In this document: in pieces, positions 42,572 through 51,324 of the stretch | Numbering within the stretch: position 1 is the stretch's first letter | Layout of the letters: every line of letters starts with the position of its first letter | Source: Flavobacterium quisquiliarum | GTDB lineage: Bacteria; Bacteroidota; Bacteroidia; Flavobacteriales; Flavobacteriaceae | Direction: 5' to 3' | Assembly: GCF_019308285.1 (NCBI RefSeq) | Contig: NZ_WWEM01000039.1 | Span: 186,001 to 250,000, forward strand | DNA: 64,000 bases | Notes under the pieces: generated by a model | What the model saw: the letters and a program-made list of their open reading frames with translations, nothing else | Told to the model about the DNA's origin: nothing | The model's database searches: none | Program-made: the position numbers and the translations under genes

Positions 42572-42894
42572 ATTTGAAATAAATTTTCAGATAATTTTTG
42601 ATTTATTTTTCAATTTCTAAACTCGAAAAAAGTTTAAGAAAACGTTTTCGTTTTAACATACAAAGATATATCAAATATTGTTTCAATGTTATATTTTTCA
42701 CTTTTTTGAATCGATTTGTGTTTTTTTCAAACATTGCAAAAAAACGCATTTTACATGTAGGTCTTTACATGCAAATTACCTATTAAAAGTTAGTAAATTA
42801 AGTATTTTGATAGTTATTTTTCAATAGGATGATTTAATATTTTGAATCGAATATGTTTTTTATATATTTGCCGAGATTTGTAAGCCCCTGAAAA
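42572..42894. other. Divergent spacer between gdhA and the 42895 gene
   Basis: This 323-bp AT-rich region has no coding frame of interest. It holds the predicted rightward promoter at 42841-42870 and a possible leftward -7 word at 42661-42668. No repeat or operator was recognised. Confidence 0.5.
42841..42870 (+). promoter_or_regulatory. Predicted promoter of the 42895 gene
   Basis: TTTG (42841-42844) and TATATTTG (42863-42870) are 18 bp apart, matching the Bacteroidota consensus. The ATG follows 24 bp later. Confidence 0.7.
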
Positions 42895-43686
42895 ATGCCT
42901 AAACACCTATTTATCACATTACTTGCCGTTCTTAGTTTATCAACAGCGGCATCAGCTCAAGGACTAGCTCAAGAGATTGGAATTTATGCTGGACCAGTTA
43001 CTTTACAGTCTGATTTTGGTGAGAGACACAACTTTGACACCAATGCTGGAAACTCTGGTTTTGGTATCGGAATTATGCACTTTATCAACTTCTCTGCCAA
43101 TAACAACAGAGAAAATTACTTTACTGAACACTTTAAAGTTAGATCTGATTTAAACTTCAGCAGAACTAATTTAAAGCACTTTGGTCAATGGGTTGAAAGA
43201 AAACCGGATGGCATATTTGCACAGCAATTGAAAAACATGCATGCAAGTTCTACGATTGTTGGATTGGGTGCTCAAATAGAATTTTCTCCATTTATGAAAA
43301 TTCACGATTTTGAAAACACAATTGGTAGCTTCAGTCCGTATGGAAGTTTAGGTTTCCAAGTAAGCTATTATTCAGCAAAATTAGGATCTCGTTTAGGAGA
43401 CATTACACTTCCAACTGTAACTCCAGGGAAATATTTAACTCCTTCTGATGGTCGTGCTCACGGATTTTCTACAGAAAGTGGTGTTGTAGTATCGGCAACA
43501 GCAGCACTTGGTGTACATTACAAATTAACCACAATGAGCGATTTAATGTTTGAAACTCGTTTTCAAATGTACAACTCTGACTGGGTTGACGGTTTAAATC
43601 CAAATAAAGATATTTACAAAGAAAACAAATCTAACGACTGGCAGGTTTGGTTTAACTTCGGATATATTTACTACTTAGAATTCTAA
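42895..43686 (+). CDS. Outer-membrane beta-barrel-like protein, THC0290_0291 family
   Basis: The 263-residue exported protein has a signal peptide (MPKHLFITLLAVLSLSTAAS, cut after ASAQ). The start of the mature protein, GLAQEIGIYAGPVTLQSDFG, followed by ERHNFDTNAGNSGFGIGIMH, recalls a flavobacterial family labelled THC0290_0291. Alternating beta strands and a terminal aromatic residue (YIYYLEF) suggest an outer-membrane barrel. Function unknown. It is monocistronic, with a clear promoter, and ends at the hairpin 43705-43752. The family name is from memory. Confidence 0.65.
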   Translation: MPKHLFITLLAVLSLSTAASAQGLAQEIGIYAGPVTLQSDFGERHNFDTNAGNSGFGIGIMHFINFSANNNRENYFTEHFKVRSDLNFSRTNLKHFGQWVERKPDGIFAQQLKNMHASSTIVGLGAQIEFSPFMKIHDFENTIGSFSPYGSLGFQVSYYSAKLGSRLGDITLPTVTPGKYLTPSDGRAHGFSTESGVVVSATAALGVHYKLTTMSDLMFETRFQMYNSDWVDGLNPNKDIYKENKSNDWQVWFNFGYIYYLEF

Positions 43687-43704
43687 AGAGTAATTTCAAA
43701 ATAT

Positions 43705-43752
43705 AAAAAATCCCAAATTCCAAAAAGTAAAATTGGAATTTGGGATTTTTTT
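43705..43752. terminator. CCCAAATTCC hairpin, bidirectional terminator
   Basis: The arms AAAATCCCAAATTCCAA / TTGGAATTTGGGATTTT have flanking A and T tracts. It lies between convergent genes. The same arm recurs at 58643 and in parts at 27839 and 53990. Confidence 0.8.
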
Positions 43753-43766
43753 ATTGGAATTTATTT

Positions 43767-44909
43767 TTAAGCTAAAGCTTGTTCTAAATCTGCAATTAAA
43801 TCTTCTGCATCTTCAATACCAACGCTTAAGCGAACTAAATCGTCAGTAATACCAACTTCTGCTCTTTTATCAGCAGGAATAGATGCGTGCGTCATCAAAG
43901 CCGGGTGATTTGCCAATGATTCTACTCCTCCTAAAGATTCTGCTAACGTAAACACTTTCAGTTTCTCTAAAAAAGCAATAGAGTCTTCTTTTTTCCCAGA
44001 TTTAAAATCAAAGGATACCATTCCGCCAAAAGCTTTCATTTGCTTTTTAGCAATTTCGTGAAATGGATGAGTTTTTAAACCTGGATAATAAACCGTTTTA
44101 ATCTTTGGATGATTACTTAAATATTCTACTACTTTTTCTCCATTTTCACAATGTCTCTGCACTCTTAAAGCTAAAGTTTTGATTCCTCTTAAAACCAAAA
44201 AACTATCCATTGGCCCAAGCGTTGCACCTGTAGCAAATTGTTGAAAATGTAATTGATCTCCTAATGCTGCGTCTTTTACAATTAAAGCTCCGGCAATAAC
44301 ATCTGAATGTCCTCCTAAATATTTTGTTGCAGAATGCATTACGATATCTGCTCCTAAATCAAGAGGTTTTTGTAAATAAGGTGTTGCAAAAGTATTATCT
44401 ACCGCAAGAAGGATTTTTTTCTCCTGAGTAATTTTTGCTATTTCTTGAATATCTGCCAATTTCATTAATGGATTTGTTGGCGTTTCTACCCAAATTAATT
44501 TAGTGTTTTCGTTGATTAAACTTTTGAATTTTTCAATATCTGTCATATCAACAAAATGAAACTTAATTCCTGAATCTTTATAAATTCTTGAAAACATTCT
44601 ATAAGTTCCACCATACAAATCATCCATTGCAATGATTTCATCTCCTGCTTTAAATGATCTTAAAATACAATCTGTCGCTGCAAGACCAGAAGAAAATGCT
44701 AATCCGCGTGTACCATTTTCAATACTCGCCAATGCGTCTTCTAAAGCGGTACGAGTAGGGTTTGAAGCTCGGCTGTATTCGTAATCTGCTAAAGGTTTTC
44801 CTGGACTTGTCTGTACAAATGTTGATGTTTGATATACGGGAGGCATAACAGCACCTGTACTTGGATCATGATGTTGACCACCATGTATTACTTTTGTATT
44901 GAATTTCAT
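43767..44909 (-). CDS. Cystathionine gamma-synthase / lyase family PLP enzyme
   Basis: The 380-residue trans-sulfuration enzyme uses PLP. Landmarks are TKVIHGGQHHDPSTGAVMPP, YEYSRASNPTRTALEDALA, SSGLAATDCIL, VETPTNPLMKLADI, AVDNTFATPYLQKPLDLGAD and the PLP lysine Lys196 in HSATKYLGGHSD. Sequence of this kind cannot safely tell gamma-synthase from gamma/beta-lyase, so no gene symbol is given. It is monocistronic. The 195-bp spacer upstream shows no SAM riboswitch-like structure by eye. Confidence 0.9.
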   Translation of the reverse strand: MKFNTKVIHGGQHHDPSTGAVMPPVYQTSTFVQTSPGKPLADYEYSRASNPTRTALEDALASIENGTRGLAFSSGLAATDCILRSFKAGDEIIAMDDLYGGTYRMFSRIYKDSGIKFHFVDMTDIEKFKSLINENTKLIWVETPTNPLMKLADIQEIAKITQEKKILLAVDNTFATPYLQKPLDLGADIVMHSATKYLGGHSDVIAGALIVKDAALGDQLHFQQFATGATLGPMDSFLVLRGIKTLALRVQRHCENGEKVVEYLSNHPKIKTVYYPGLKTHPFHEIAKKQMKAFGGMVSFDFKSGKKEDSIAFLEKLKVFTLAESLGGVESLANHPALMTHASIPADKRAEVGITDDLVRLSVGIEDAEDLIADLEQALA

Positions 44910-45104
44910 ATGTAAATGTTTATTATTTTTTTATTGGTTATATGTAATTAGCATATCTCCATTGGTATTTGCGACCAATTTATGGTCATGCTCATTTCAT
45001 ATAGTTATAAATTTTAAATCCTTAATTCTTTTACAAATTTACCGCTTAATTTATTTTATCGCGTCACAAGTTCTTACCTTTGTAGATAATTAACACTTTT
45101 TGAT

Positions 45105-45848
45105 ATGAAAAATTACATATTTATAATCTTTTTGTGTTTGATTTTTACAAGTTGCAAAAAAGACCTTTCATTTGAAAATGAAACATTTGAAGAAAAATCT
45201 ACTAAGCCGTGCAAAAATGATTGCCCGAGTATCACAATAGAAGTTCCAGTTGCCAAAAATAAAAAAGTAATATCAGACAGTATCAATAAGAGAGTTTTTG
45301 CTGTCATTAAAGAGATTGTATTTTTTGAAGAAGATTCGGTAAAAGTCGACGATTATAAATCATTGGCAAAATCTTTTATTGCTTCTTATGAAGAAATGCA
45401 CCAGAAATTCCCTCAAGACACTTTTGGCTGGGAAGCCAAAATAATTGGGAACATAGAATTTCAATCGGAACAGATTTTAAACTTAAAAATTGATCATTAC
45501 ACTTTTACAGGAGGTGCTCATGGCTATCAAGGTTACCGCTCTTTGTTATTTAATCCGAAAACAGGAAAAGCTATTTTCAACAATCAATTATTCAAAAACG
45601 AAAAAGAGTTTAAGGCTTTCGCCGAAAAGGCATTCCGTTCAAAATATAAAATTCCTGAAACAGCCAACATTAATGCAACAGGTATGATGTTTGAAAATGA
45701 TAAATTCCAATTGCCACAGAATATCTTTTACACTTCTCAAGGTTTACTTTTATATTACAATTCATACGAAGCTGCTTCTTATGCAGACGGCCCAAAAGAG
45801 CTTATATTTTCTTATGATGAAATAAAAAAATATTTGAATTTTCAATAG
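45105..45848 (+). CDS. DUF3298-type lipoprotein (RsiV-like)
   Basis: The 247-residue lipoprotein has a signal MKNYIFIIFLCLIFTSC with Cys17 at the lipobox, then a charged linker. The body has CPSITIEVPVAKNKKVISDS, a DUF4163-like strand set, then NLKIDHYTFTGGAHGYQGYR, which is the DUF3298 hallmark (Y-x-x-GGAH). The LLFNPKTGKAI and SYDEIKKYL endings are also typical. Related domains occur in the anti-sigma RsiV, which binds lysozyme, but there is no sigma gene here. A TACCTTTG word at 45075-45082 may be its -7 box. Confidence 0.8.
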   Translation: MKNYIFIIFLCLIFTSCKKDLSFENETFEEKSTKPCKNDCPSITIEVPVAKNKKVISDSINKRVFAVIKEIVFFEEDSVKVDDYKSLAKSFIASYEEMHQKFPQDTFGWEAKIIGNIEFQSEQILNLKIDHYTFTGGAHGYQGYRSLLFNPKTGKAIFNNQLFKNEKEFKAFAEKAFRSKYKIPETANINATGMMFENDKFQLPQNIFYTSQGLLLYYNSYEAASYADGPKELIFSYDEIKKYLNFQ

Positions 45849-45940
45849 ACAACAATCCAATATTTCAATATTCTGTATGCAACAGCACTATGGCTTATCT
45901 CTAGAGAAAAACCTTTGTTTCTCTGAACCTTTGCCCCTTT

Positions 45941-47086
45941 CTACTGCACATCATATTTCATCTTACGCAAAACCCTTAATGCTTCTTTAAACGAAGAGTA
46001 TACCTGTTTATAAGGTTTTAGAAGTAATTTAGCGTCAATTAATTTTTGTCTCGCATCTTCAAAACCATTCAAATGACAAATCATAAAAGTGGAAGGCAGA
46101 TTTTCGAGATCTTTCATTTCGCGCTCCGATAATGTAATTTCTTTTTGAAGTTTTGCCAGCAATGCCATATTCGAATTGTAAATATGATATAGCATTTTTC
46201 TATTAAACTCCGGTGGCTGAAAAAGCATCTGACGATCTATTTTATAATAACCATTATCAAAGAAATGAATGGTTTGCTCTTCCAGCGGATAATAACTCGT
46301 TTTGTCATTTAAACCTAGAGGCACATATTCTGTAATGGTAAAGGTATCATCGTTATATTCAATAGTAACAACATCTTGTGCCGAATAAAAAAGTTTAATT
46401 TGTTCGTTGATTAATTCTATATCAACACGCGACAGAAACGTTTTTTCTCGCATTGTTTTTGGAACTCCAGCCCAGCAAATCACAAATAATTCTTTAAAGA
46501 CATAGTATTTGGGCGACATATCTTTATGTCTGAAATTCATAAAATCGATAACGCCGTCAAGAGTATATTGAATACTGTTTCGGGAACTATTTTCGATTCC
46601 AATAACCGTTTCTGTATTCTGATTGCTTTTTTCGATTTCCTCGTGTTCTTCCAGCGGAATCGAGTTACTACCACGTCTTATGAAAACACTATTTGCTAAA
46701 ATCGTATGAATTCCTTTTTTAAAGTATGAGATTTTACTTTTAGGTTTAATGGTAACCAAACCAATTACTTTGTCTTTTGGAAGATTTGGAAAAGGGACAT
46801 TTTCGTATTGAATTTTAGGAGGATTTTCGAGAAAGGCATTGACCAGATTCTGAATTCGGCTGTCATCGAAGAAATCATCACCGACAATTTCATTATCCTG
46901 ATCTTCTACTCCAACTACGATATAAGAATTATTGTTTGGATTTGAGTTTGATAAAGCACAAATGTGTTTCAAAAACTTACCTTTTCCTTCTCGAGAATGA
47001 AGATTCAACTGCCTTTTTTTATCATAAAAACTGCTTTCGTCATTATGAGCCAGAAGATTTTTAATTAAAAGGCGTTTATTGATCAT
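45941..47086 (-). CDS. AlbA_2 (Schlafen-like) domain protein
   Basis: The 381-residue protein has an N-terminal AlbA_2/Schlafen-type domain: LNLHSREGKGKFLKHICALS, then NNNSYIVVGVEDQDNEIVGD, then SRIQNLVNAFLENPPKIQYE and FIRRGSNSIPLEEHEE. AlbA_2 domains bind nucleic acid or act with regulators. The C-terminal ~200 residues are helical and unassigned (YYVFKELFVICWAGVPKTMR). The lack of the usual E-T-x-x-F start motif (here SREGKGKFL) is notable. It is monocistronic. Roles for the family in stress or defence are not settled. Confidence 0.78.
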   Translation of the reverse strand: MINKRLLIKNLLAHNDESSFYDKKRQLNLHSREGKGKFLKHICALSNSNPNNNSYIVVGVEDQDNEIVGDDFFDDSRIQNLVNAFLENPPKIQYENVPFPNLPKDKVIGLVTIKPKSKISYFKKGIHTILANSVFIRRGSNSIPLEEHEEIEKSNQNTETVIGIENSSRNSIQYTLDGVIDFMNFRHKDMSPKYYVFKELFVICWAGVPKTMREKTFLSRVDIELINEQIKLFYSAQDVVTIEYNDDTFTITEYVPLGLNDKTSYYPLEEQTIHFFDNGYYKIDRQMLFQPPEFNRKMLYHIYNSNMALLAKLQKEITLSEREMKDLENLPSTFMICHLNGFEDARQKLIDAKLLLKPYKQVYSSFKEALRVLRKMKYDVQ

Positions 47087-47167
47087 AATCTAGTTTTTTG
47101 GCTACTAATTTACATTAATTAAAACTCGTAATCATTTAAATTTCATTCCATTTCATAACTCTAAATA

Positions 47168-47195
47168 TAAAAAAGACGCACTCAAGTGCGTCTTT
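47168..47195 (-). terminator. Terminator of the SDR gene
   Basis: The stem AAAGACGCACT / AGTGCGTCTTT has a 2-base loop and a preceding A-tract. It lies 13 bp beyond the SDR stop. Confidence 0.83.
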
Positions 47196-47207
47196 CTACA
47201 AATTTCA

Positions 47208-47963
47208 TTAAATACTTTTCTTGACAATCGTCGAAGAAGCCTGTGCGGTACTCATTACGACTAAATCTGCAATATTTACATGATAAGGTCTTGAAATCAC
47301 AAAATGAATAATATCGGCAATATCTTCTGCCTGCAGCGGATCAAATCCTTTATAGACATTTGAAGCTCTTTCGGCATCGCCTTTAAAACGAACTTCACTA
47401 AACTCGGTCGCAACCATTCCGGGATGAATACCGCCAACCCTAATTCCGAATGGATTTAAATCGATTCGCATTCCAGCTGTAATGGCATCAACTGCATGTT
47501 TAGAACCACAATACACATTTCCGTTTGGATAAACTTCTTTAGCGGCTGTTGAACCAATATTGATAATATGTCCAGATTGTCCCTCCACCATCTGCGGAAT
47601 TATCGCTTTTGAAACATATAAAAGTCCTTTTACATTAATATCGATCATCGCATCCCAATCGTCTAAATCTCCGTTTTGAATGGGATCTAAACCGTGGGCA
47701 TTTCCGGCATTATTAATTAAAACGTCGATTGTTGAAAAATCATTTGGTAAAGAACCAATCTTCTCTAAAACATCTTCTTTATCACGAACATCAAAAGCTA
47801 GAGAATGAACTTCTGTAAAAGCCGAAAGTTCTTTTTCAAGTTCTTCTAAACGATCTTTACGTCTTCCGCAAAGAATCACTTTATAATTGTTTTTTGCCAG
47901 AATCTGGGCAGTTGCTTTTCCAATTCCGCTTGTGGCACCAGTAATTAAAACTGTTTTTTTCAT
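47208..47963 (-). CDS. SDR family NAD(P)-dependent oxidoreductase
   Basis: The 251-residue classical short-chain dehydrogenase resembles the YdfG-type 3-hydroxy acid dehydrogenases. The cofactor motif is TGATSGIGKATA (residues 8-19), with CGRRKDRLEEL after strand 2 (an arginine pair favouring NADP), NNAG at 84-87, and the catalytic triad Ser138 (INIGSTA), Tyr151 and Lys155 (YCGSKHAV). PGMVATEF follows. The substrate is unknown. The terminator is directly downstream, and the 129-bp palindrome lies just upstream. Confidence 0.92.
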   Translation of the reverse strand: MKKTVLITGATSGIGKATAQILAKNNYKVILCGRRKDRLEELEKELSAFTEVHSLAFDVRDKEDVLEKIGSLPNDFSTIDVLINNAGNAHGLDPIQNGDLDDWDAMIDINVKGLLYVSKAIIPQMVEGQSGHIINIGSTAAKEVYPNGNVYCGSKHAVDAITAGMRIDLNPFGIRVGGIHPGMVATEFSEVRFKGDAERASNVYKGFDPLQAEDIADIIHFVISRPYHVNIADLVVMSTAQASSTIVKKSI

Positions 47964-47980
47964 TTTAAATATTTTGTTTT

Positions 47981-48109
47981 AACACATAGAAACATAGATA
48001 TACTTTGCTTAAAAAGGCATTTCATTTGCATAAATTCACATAGCTATGTGTAAGTGAAACGCTAAATTCATCTTTTTAAAAATATAAAAAATCTATGTTT
48101 CTATGTGTT
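47981..48109. repeat. 129-bp imperfect palindrome
   Basis: Perfect 19-base ends, AACACATAGAAACATAGAT and its complement, enclose an imperfectly symmetric interior (CTTAAAAAGGCATTTCATTT against AAAGATGAATTTAGCGTTTC) around a perfect CACATAGCTATGTG centre (48037-48050). It has no coding capacity. The layout resembles a palindromic mobile unit (MITE-like) or a folded regulatory RNA. Confidence 0.82.
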
Positions 48110-48162
48110 TATTTTTTTGCACTCTAACTGAATACTAAAAACTGTAAACTGAACACTAAAAA

Positions 48163-49038
48163 TTAAGGCACATCGTCGCCCATACTTTCTGTCCAGATTG
48201 CAAACCAGTCTTCTGTATCCATATCCAATTCAATTGCTTTTGACAAGGATTGAATTCTTGCAATATTTACAGTTCCTGCAATCGGAATTACTTTTGCAGG
48301 ATGTTTTAAAATCCATGACAATAAAAGTGTATCAGCGCCTAAGTGATATTTCTCCAATAAAGTGGAGAACAATTTTTTCAAACGGCGAGTTTGTTTTGTG
48401 TCTTCTCTAAAAACAGTTCCAAGCGGATTCCATGATAAAGGACGAATTCCGTTAGTCTGCATATAATCTAAACTTCCGTCAGTCATAGCTTCGTAATGTG
48501 TTGCTGAAAACTGTACTTGATTATAGCTTACTTCTGTTTTTTGGCGAATTAATTCAGTTTGTGAACTTGTAAAATTTGAAAGTCCGAAATCAATAATTTT
48601 ACCTTCTCCTTTTAATTTCTCAACTGCTTCAGCGATTTCATCAGCCTGCATTAACGGACTTGGTCTGTGCAGTAAAAAAACATCTACATAATCAGTCTTT
48701 AAATTTTTCAAAGATCCTTCAACCGACTTAATAATATAGTCTTTAGAATAATCGTAATGTTTGATTTTGTTTTCAGGGCGTTTATCCGCAATCATCTGAA
48801 TACCGCACTTCGTAATTAATTGTAATTTTTCACGTGCAATCTTGCTTGCGTGAAAGGCTTTTCCAAAATCGGCTTCGGTCGTGTACGAACCGTAAATATC
48901 CGCGTGATCAAAAGTCGTAATTTTGTTTTCGATACTTACCTGTATCATGTTTTCCATTTCTTTGGTTGTAAGGTTTTTATCCCAAACTCCCCAATTCATA
49001 GTGCCTGAAATTATAGGCGATAAGACTGTTTTGCTCAT
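48163..49038 (-). CDS. Aldo/keto reductase family protein
   Basis: The 291-residue TIM-barrel oxidoreductase uses NADPH. Signatures include TTFDHADIYGSYTTEADFGK with the catalytic Asp and Tyr, LQLITKCG (the catalytic Lys), DVFLLHRPSPLMQADEIAEA with the His, and FGLSNFTSSQTELI. The C-terminus has the cofactor loop VIPIAGTVNIARIQSLSKAI. It resembles the YdhF subgroup. The substrate is unknown. The neighbour on the same strand is the SDR gene, with the 129-bp palindrome between them. It is probably a separate transcript. Confidence 0.9.
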   Translation of the reverse strand: MSKTVLSPIISGTMNWGVWDKNLTTKEMENMIQVSIENKITTFDHADIYGSYTTEADFGKAFHASKIAREKLQLITKCGIQMIADKRPENKIKHYDYSKDYIIKSVEGSLKNLKTDYVDVFLLHRPSPLMQADEIAEAVEKLKGEGKIIDFGLSNFTSSQTELIRQKTEVSYNQVQFSATHYEAMTDGSLDYMQTNGIRPLSWNPLGTVFREDTKQTRRLKKLFSTLLEKYHLGADTLLLSWILKHPAKVIPIAGTVNIARIQSLSKAIELDMDTEDWFAIWTESMGDDVP

Positions 49039-49250
49039 AATAGTTATGCGTTATTTTTGGTAATAATTATGCTTTAATAAAACATAATCATCAAAGTTCT
49101 TAAAAATATAAAAATAGATTCACAATTAGTCCTTAAAATTAGGTGTTTGGTCGAAGTTTTAACCATTCTTTAACATCTTACTTATTAAAAAATATTCAAT
49201 TTGCACTCTCAAAAATTAGGCGTTAAAATCAAGGTTTTAAAAATATTTAT

Positions 49251-50255
49251 ATGGAAGAAAATACAACGACTTTAGACATTAGAGCGATAAATGAAAAAAT
49301 TGAAAGAGAAAGTGCTTTTATAGACCTTCTTACAATGGAAATGAACAAAGTTATTGTGGGTCAGAAACATATGGTCGAGCGTTTATTAATCGGATTGCTT
49401 GGACAAGGACATATTTTATTGGAAGGAGTTCCAGGTCTGGCAAAAACTTTGGCGATTAATACGCTTTCACAAGCGGTTCAAGGTTCTTTCAGCCGTATCC
49501 AGTTTACGCCGGATTTATTACCTGCCGATGTTATCGGAACCATGATTTACAACATTAAAGCAAACGAATTCTCTATTAAAAAGGGACCAATTTTCGCCAA
49601 TTTCGTACTTGCCGATGAGATTAACCGTGCTCCTGCTAAGGTTCAGTCAGCACTTTTAGAGGCGATGCAGGAAAAACAAGTTACAATTGGTGACACTACT
49701 TTCAAATTAGACCGTCCATTTTTAGTATTGGCAACTCAAAACCCAGTTGAACAAGAAGGTACTTATGCACTTCCTGAAGCACAGGTTGACCGTTTCATGC
49801 TAAAAACTGTAATTGACTATCCAAAAATTGACGAAGAGCGTTTTGTAATCCGCCAAAACTTAAAAGGATCTTACGAGAAAGTAAATCCGGTAGTTTCTGT
49901 AGATCAAATTTTACGTGCGCAAGAAGCGGTTCGTGAAGTTTACATGGACGAAAAAATTGAGAAATACATCTTAGATATTATTTTCGCTACGCGTTACCCA
50001 GAAAAATACAAATTAGCCGATTTAAAACCGCTTATCAGTTTTGGAGCTTCTCCTCGTGGAAGTATCAACTTGGCTAATGCTGCAAAATGTTATGCTTTCA
50101 TCAAACGTCGTGGTTATGTAATTCCAGAAGACGTTCGTGCCGTTGTTCACGATGTGTTACGTCACAGAGTTGGAATCACTTACGAAGCAGAAGCAGAAAA
50201 CATTACTTCTGTAGACATTATCAACAAAATCGTTAACGAGATTGAGGTACCTTAA
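49251..50255 (+). CDS. MoxR family AAA+ ATPase, first gene of the Bat operon
   Basis: The 334-residue MoxR-type AAA+ protein is a chaperone-like ATPase that works with vWA proteins at the membrane. Walker A is GVPGLAKT (59-66), Walker B is VLADEIN (Asp122-Glu123), sensor 1 is LATQNPVEQEGTYALPEAQV, and the lid region follows (SFGASPRGSINLANAAK). It starts the plus-strand cluster MoxR-DUF58-BatD-like-BatA-BatB-BatC-BatD-BatE. A 141-bp spacer separates it from the DUF58 gene. Confidence 0.95.
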   Translation: MEENTTTLDIRAINEKIERESAFIDLLTMEMNKVIVGQKHMVERLLIGLLGQGHILLEGVPGLAKTLAINTLSQAVQGSFSRIQFTPDLLPADVIGTMIYNIKANEFSIKKGPIFANFVLADEINRAPAKVQSALLEAMQEKQVTIGDTTFKLDRPFLVLATQNPVEQEGTYALPEAQVDRFMLKTVIDYPKIDEERFVIRQNLKGSYEKVNPVVSVDQILRAQEAVREVYMDEKIEKYILDIIFATRYPEKYKLADLKPLISFGASPRGSINLANAAKCYAFIKRRGYVIPEDVRAVVHDVLRHRVGITYEAEAENITSVDIINKIVNEIEVP

Positions 50256-50396
50256 AAAAAGTGCTCAGTGTTCAGGTTTTAGTATTCAGTCAGCAAACTG
50301 ATACTTTGATTCTTGAACACTAACAAAAGACAGAAAGACCTTTTAGAATTTGAACTTACTGAACACTTTCTAACTGATCACTGAACACTAAAAAAA
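50256..50396. repeat. 'CTGAACACT' word-repeat spacer
   Basis: The spacer between moxR and the DUF58 gene is built from repeats of TGAACACT and its complement (AGTGTTCAG at 50267-50275, TTGAACACT, CTGAACACT near 50359 and 50381) with intervening ACTGAT words. Related wording (AACTGAACACTAAAA) appears at 48140-48163. Confidence 0.6.
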
Positions 50397-51260
50397 ATGG
50401 ATACAAAAGAGCTTTTAAAAAAAGTACGGAAAATAGAAATCAAAACGAAAAGACTGAGTAATCATATCTTTTCGGGAGAATACCACTCTTCATTTAAAGG
50501 ACGAGGAATGACGTTTAGCGAGGTGCGTCAATACCAATACGGAGATGATATTCGTAACATCGATTGGAATGTAACCGCACGCTACAACGAAGCTCACGTT
50601 AAAGTATTTGAAGAAGAACGCGAATTAACCATGGTTTTAATGGTTGATATTTCGGGTTCGGAATCTTTTGGTTCTAAAAATCAATTTAAAAAAGACATCG
50701 TAACCGAAATTGCGGCAACGATGGCTTTTTCGGCTACACAAAACAATGACAAAATTGGTTTAATCTTATTTTCTGATACTGTAGAATTATATATTCCGCC
50801 CAAAAAAGGACGTTCGCATGTACTTAGAATCATTCGTGAATTGATCGAATTTGAACCAAAGAGTCATAAAACCGACATTGCTCAGGCTTTGAAATTTTTA
50901 TCCGGAACACAGAAAAAGAAAGCGATCATTTTTATGATTTCCGATTTTATGTCTGATTCTTACGAGCATACTTTAAAAATAGCTTCTAAAAAACACGACA
51001 TCACAGGTGTTCGAGTATACGATATCCGCGAAGAAAAAATTCCTAATTTAGGAATGGTAACGATGCTGGATGCGGAGACTGGAAAATTACAATTGGTTGA
51101 TACACGTTCAAAAGCAGTTCGCATGAATTATGAGAAACATTATCAGGAAAAATTGAATTATTTTAAAGATACCTTCCGTAAATCTGGAGCAGGAATTGTC
51201 AACACCAGAGTTGACGAAAATTACGTAACTAAACTATTAGGCTATTTCAAATCACGATAA
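50397..51260 (+). CDS. DUF58 domain protein of the Bat operon
   Basis: The 287-residue protein has the DUF58 core: FKGRGMTFSEVRQYQYGDDI, RNIDWNVTARYNEAHVKVFE and EERELTMVLMVDISGS. A vWA-like fold follows with a partial MIDAS site (DISGS), DKIGLILFSDTVELYIPP and KKAIIFMISDFMSDSY. DUF58 proteins commonly sit between moxR and vWA genes and are thought to be adaptor proteins for the ATPase. It has no signal peptide. Its function within the operon is inferred from context. Confidence 0.9.
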   Translation: MDTKELLKKVRKIEIKTKRLSNHIFSGEYHSSFKGRGMTFSEVRQYQYGDDIRNIDWNVTARYNEAHVKVFEEERELTMVLMVDISGSESFGSKNQFKKDIVTEIAATMAFSATQNNDKIGLILFSDTVELYIPPKKGRSHVLRIIRELIEFEPKSHKTDIAQALKFLSGTQKKKAIIFMISDFMSDSYEHTLKIASKKHDITGVRVYDIREEKIPNLGMVTMLDAETGKLQLVDTRSKAVRMNYEKHYQEKLNYFKDTFRKSGAGIVNTRVDENYVTKLLGYFKSR

Positions 51261-51324
51261 AAATCTGGCAATTTTGATTAACAAATCAAAAATCGTTAAT
51301 CTAAAATCAACAATCGTTACTCAA

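Noticed and set aside
44910..45104. SAM-type riboswitch upstream of the cystathionine enzyme gene
   Set aside because: No conserved helix set could be drawn in the AT-rich leader, and the region also serves the divergent lipoprotein gene.
47981..48109. tRNA or other structured RNA gene
   Set aside because: The symmetry is that of a single long palindrome rather than a cloverleaf, and no invariant tRNA bases (GGTTCRANNCC, TGG) are present.
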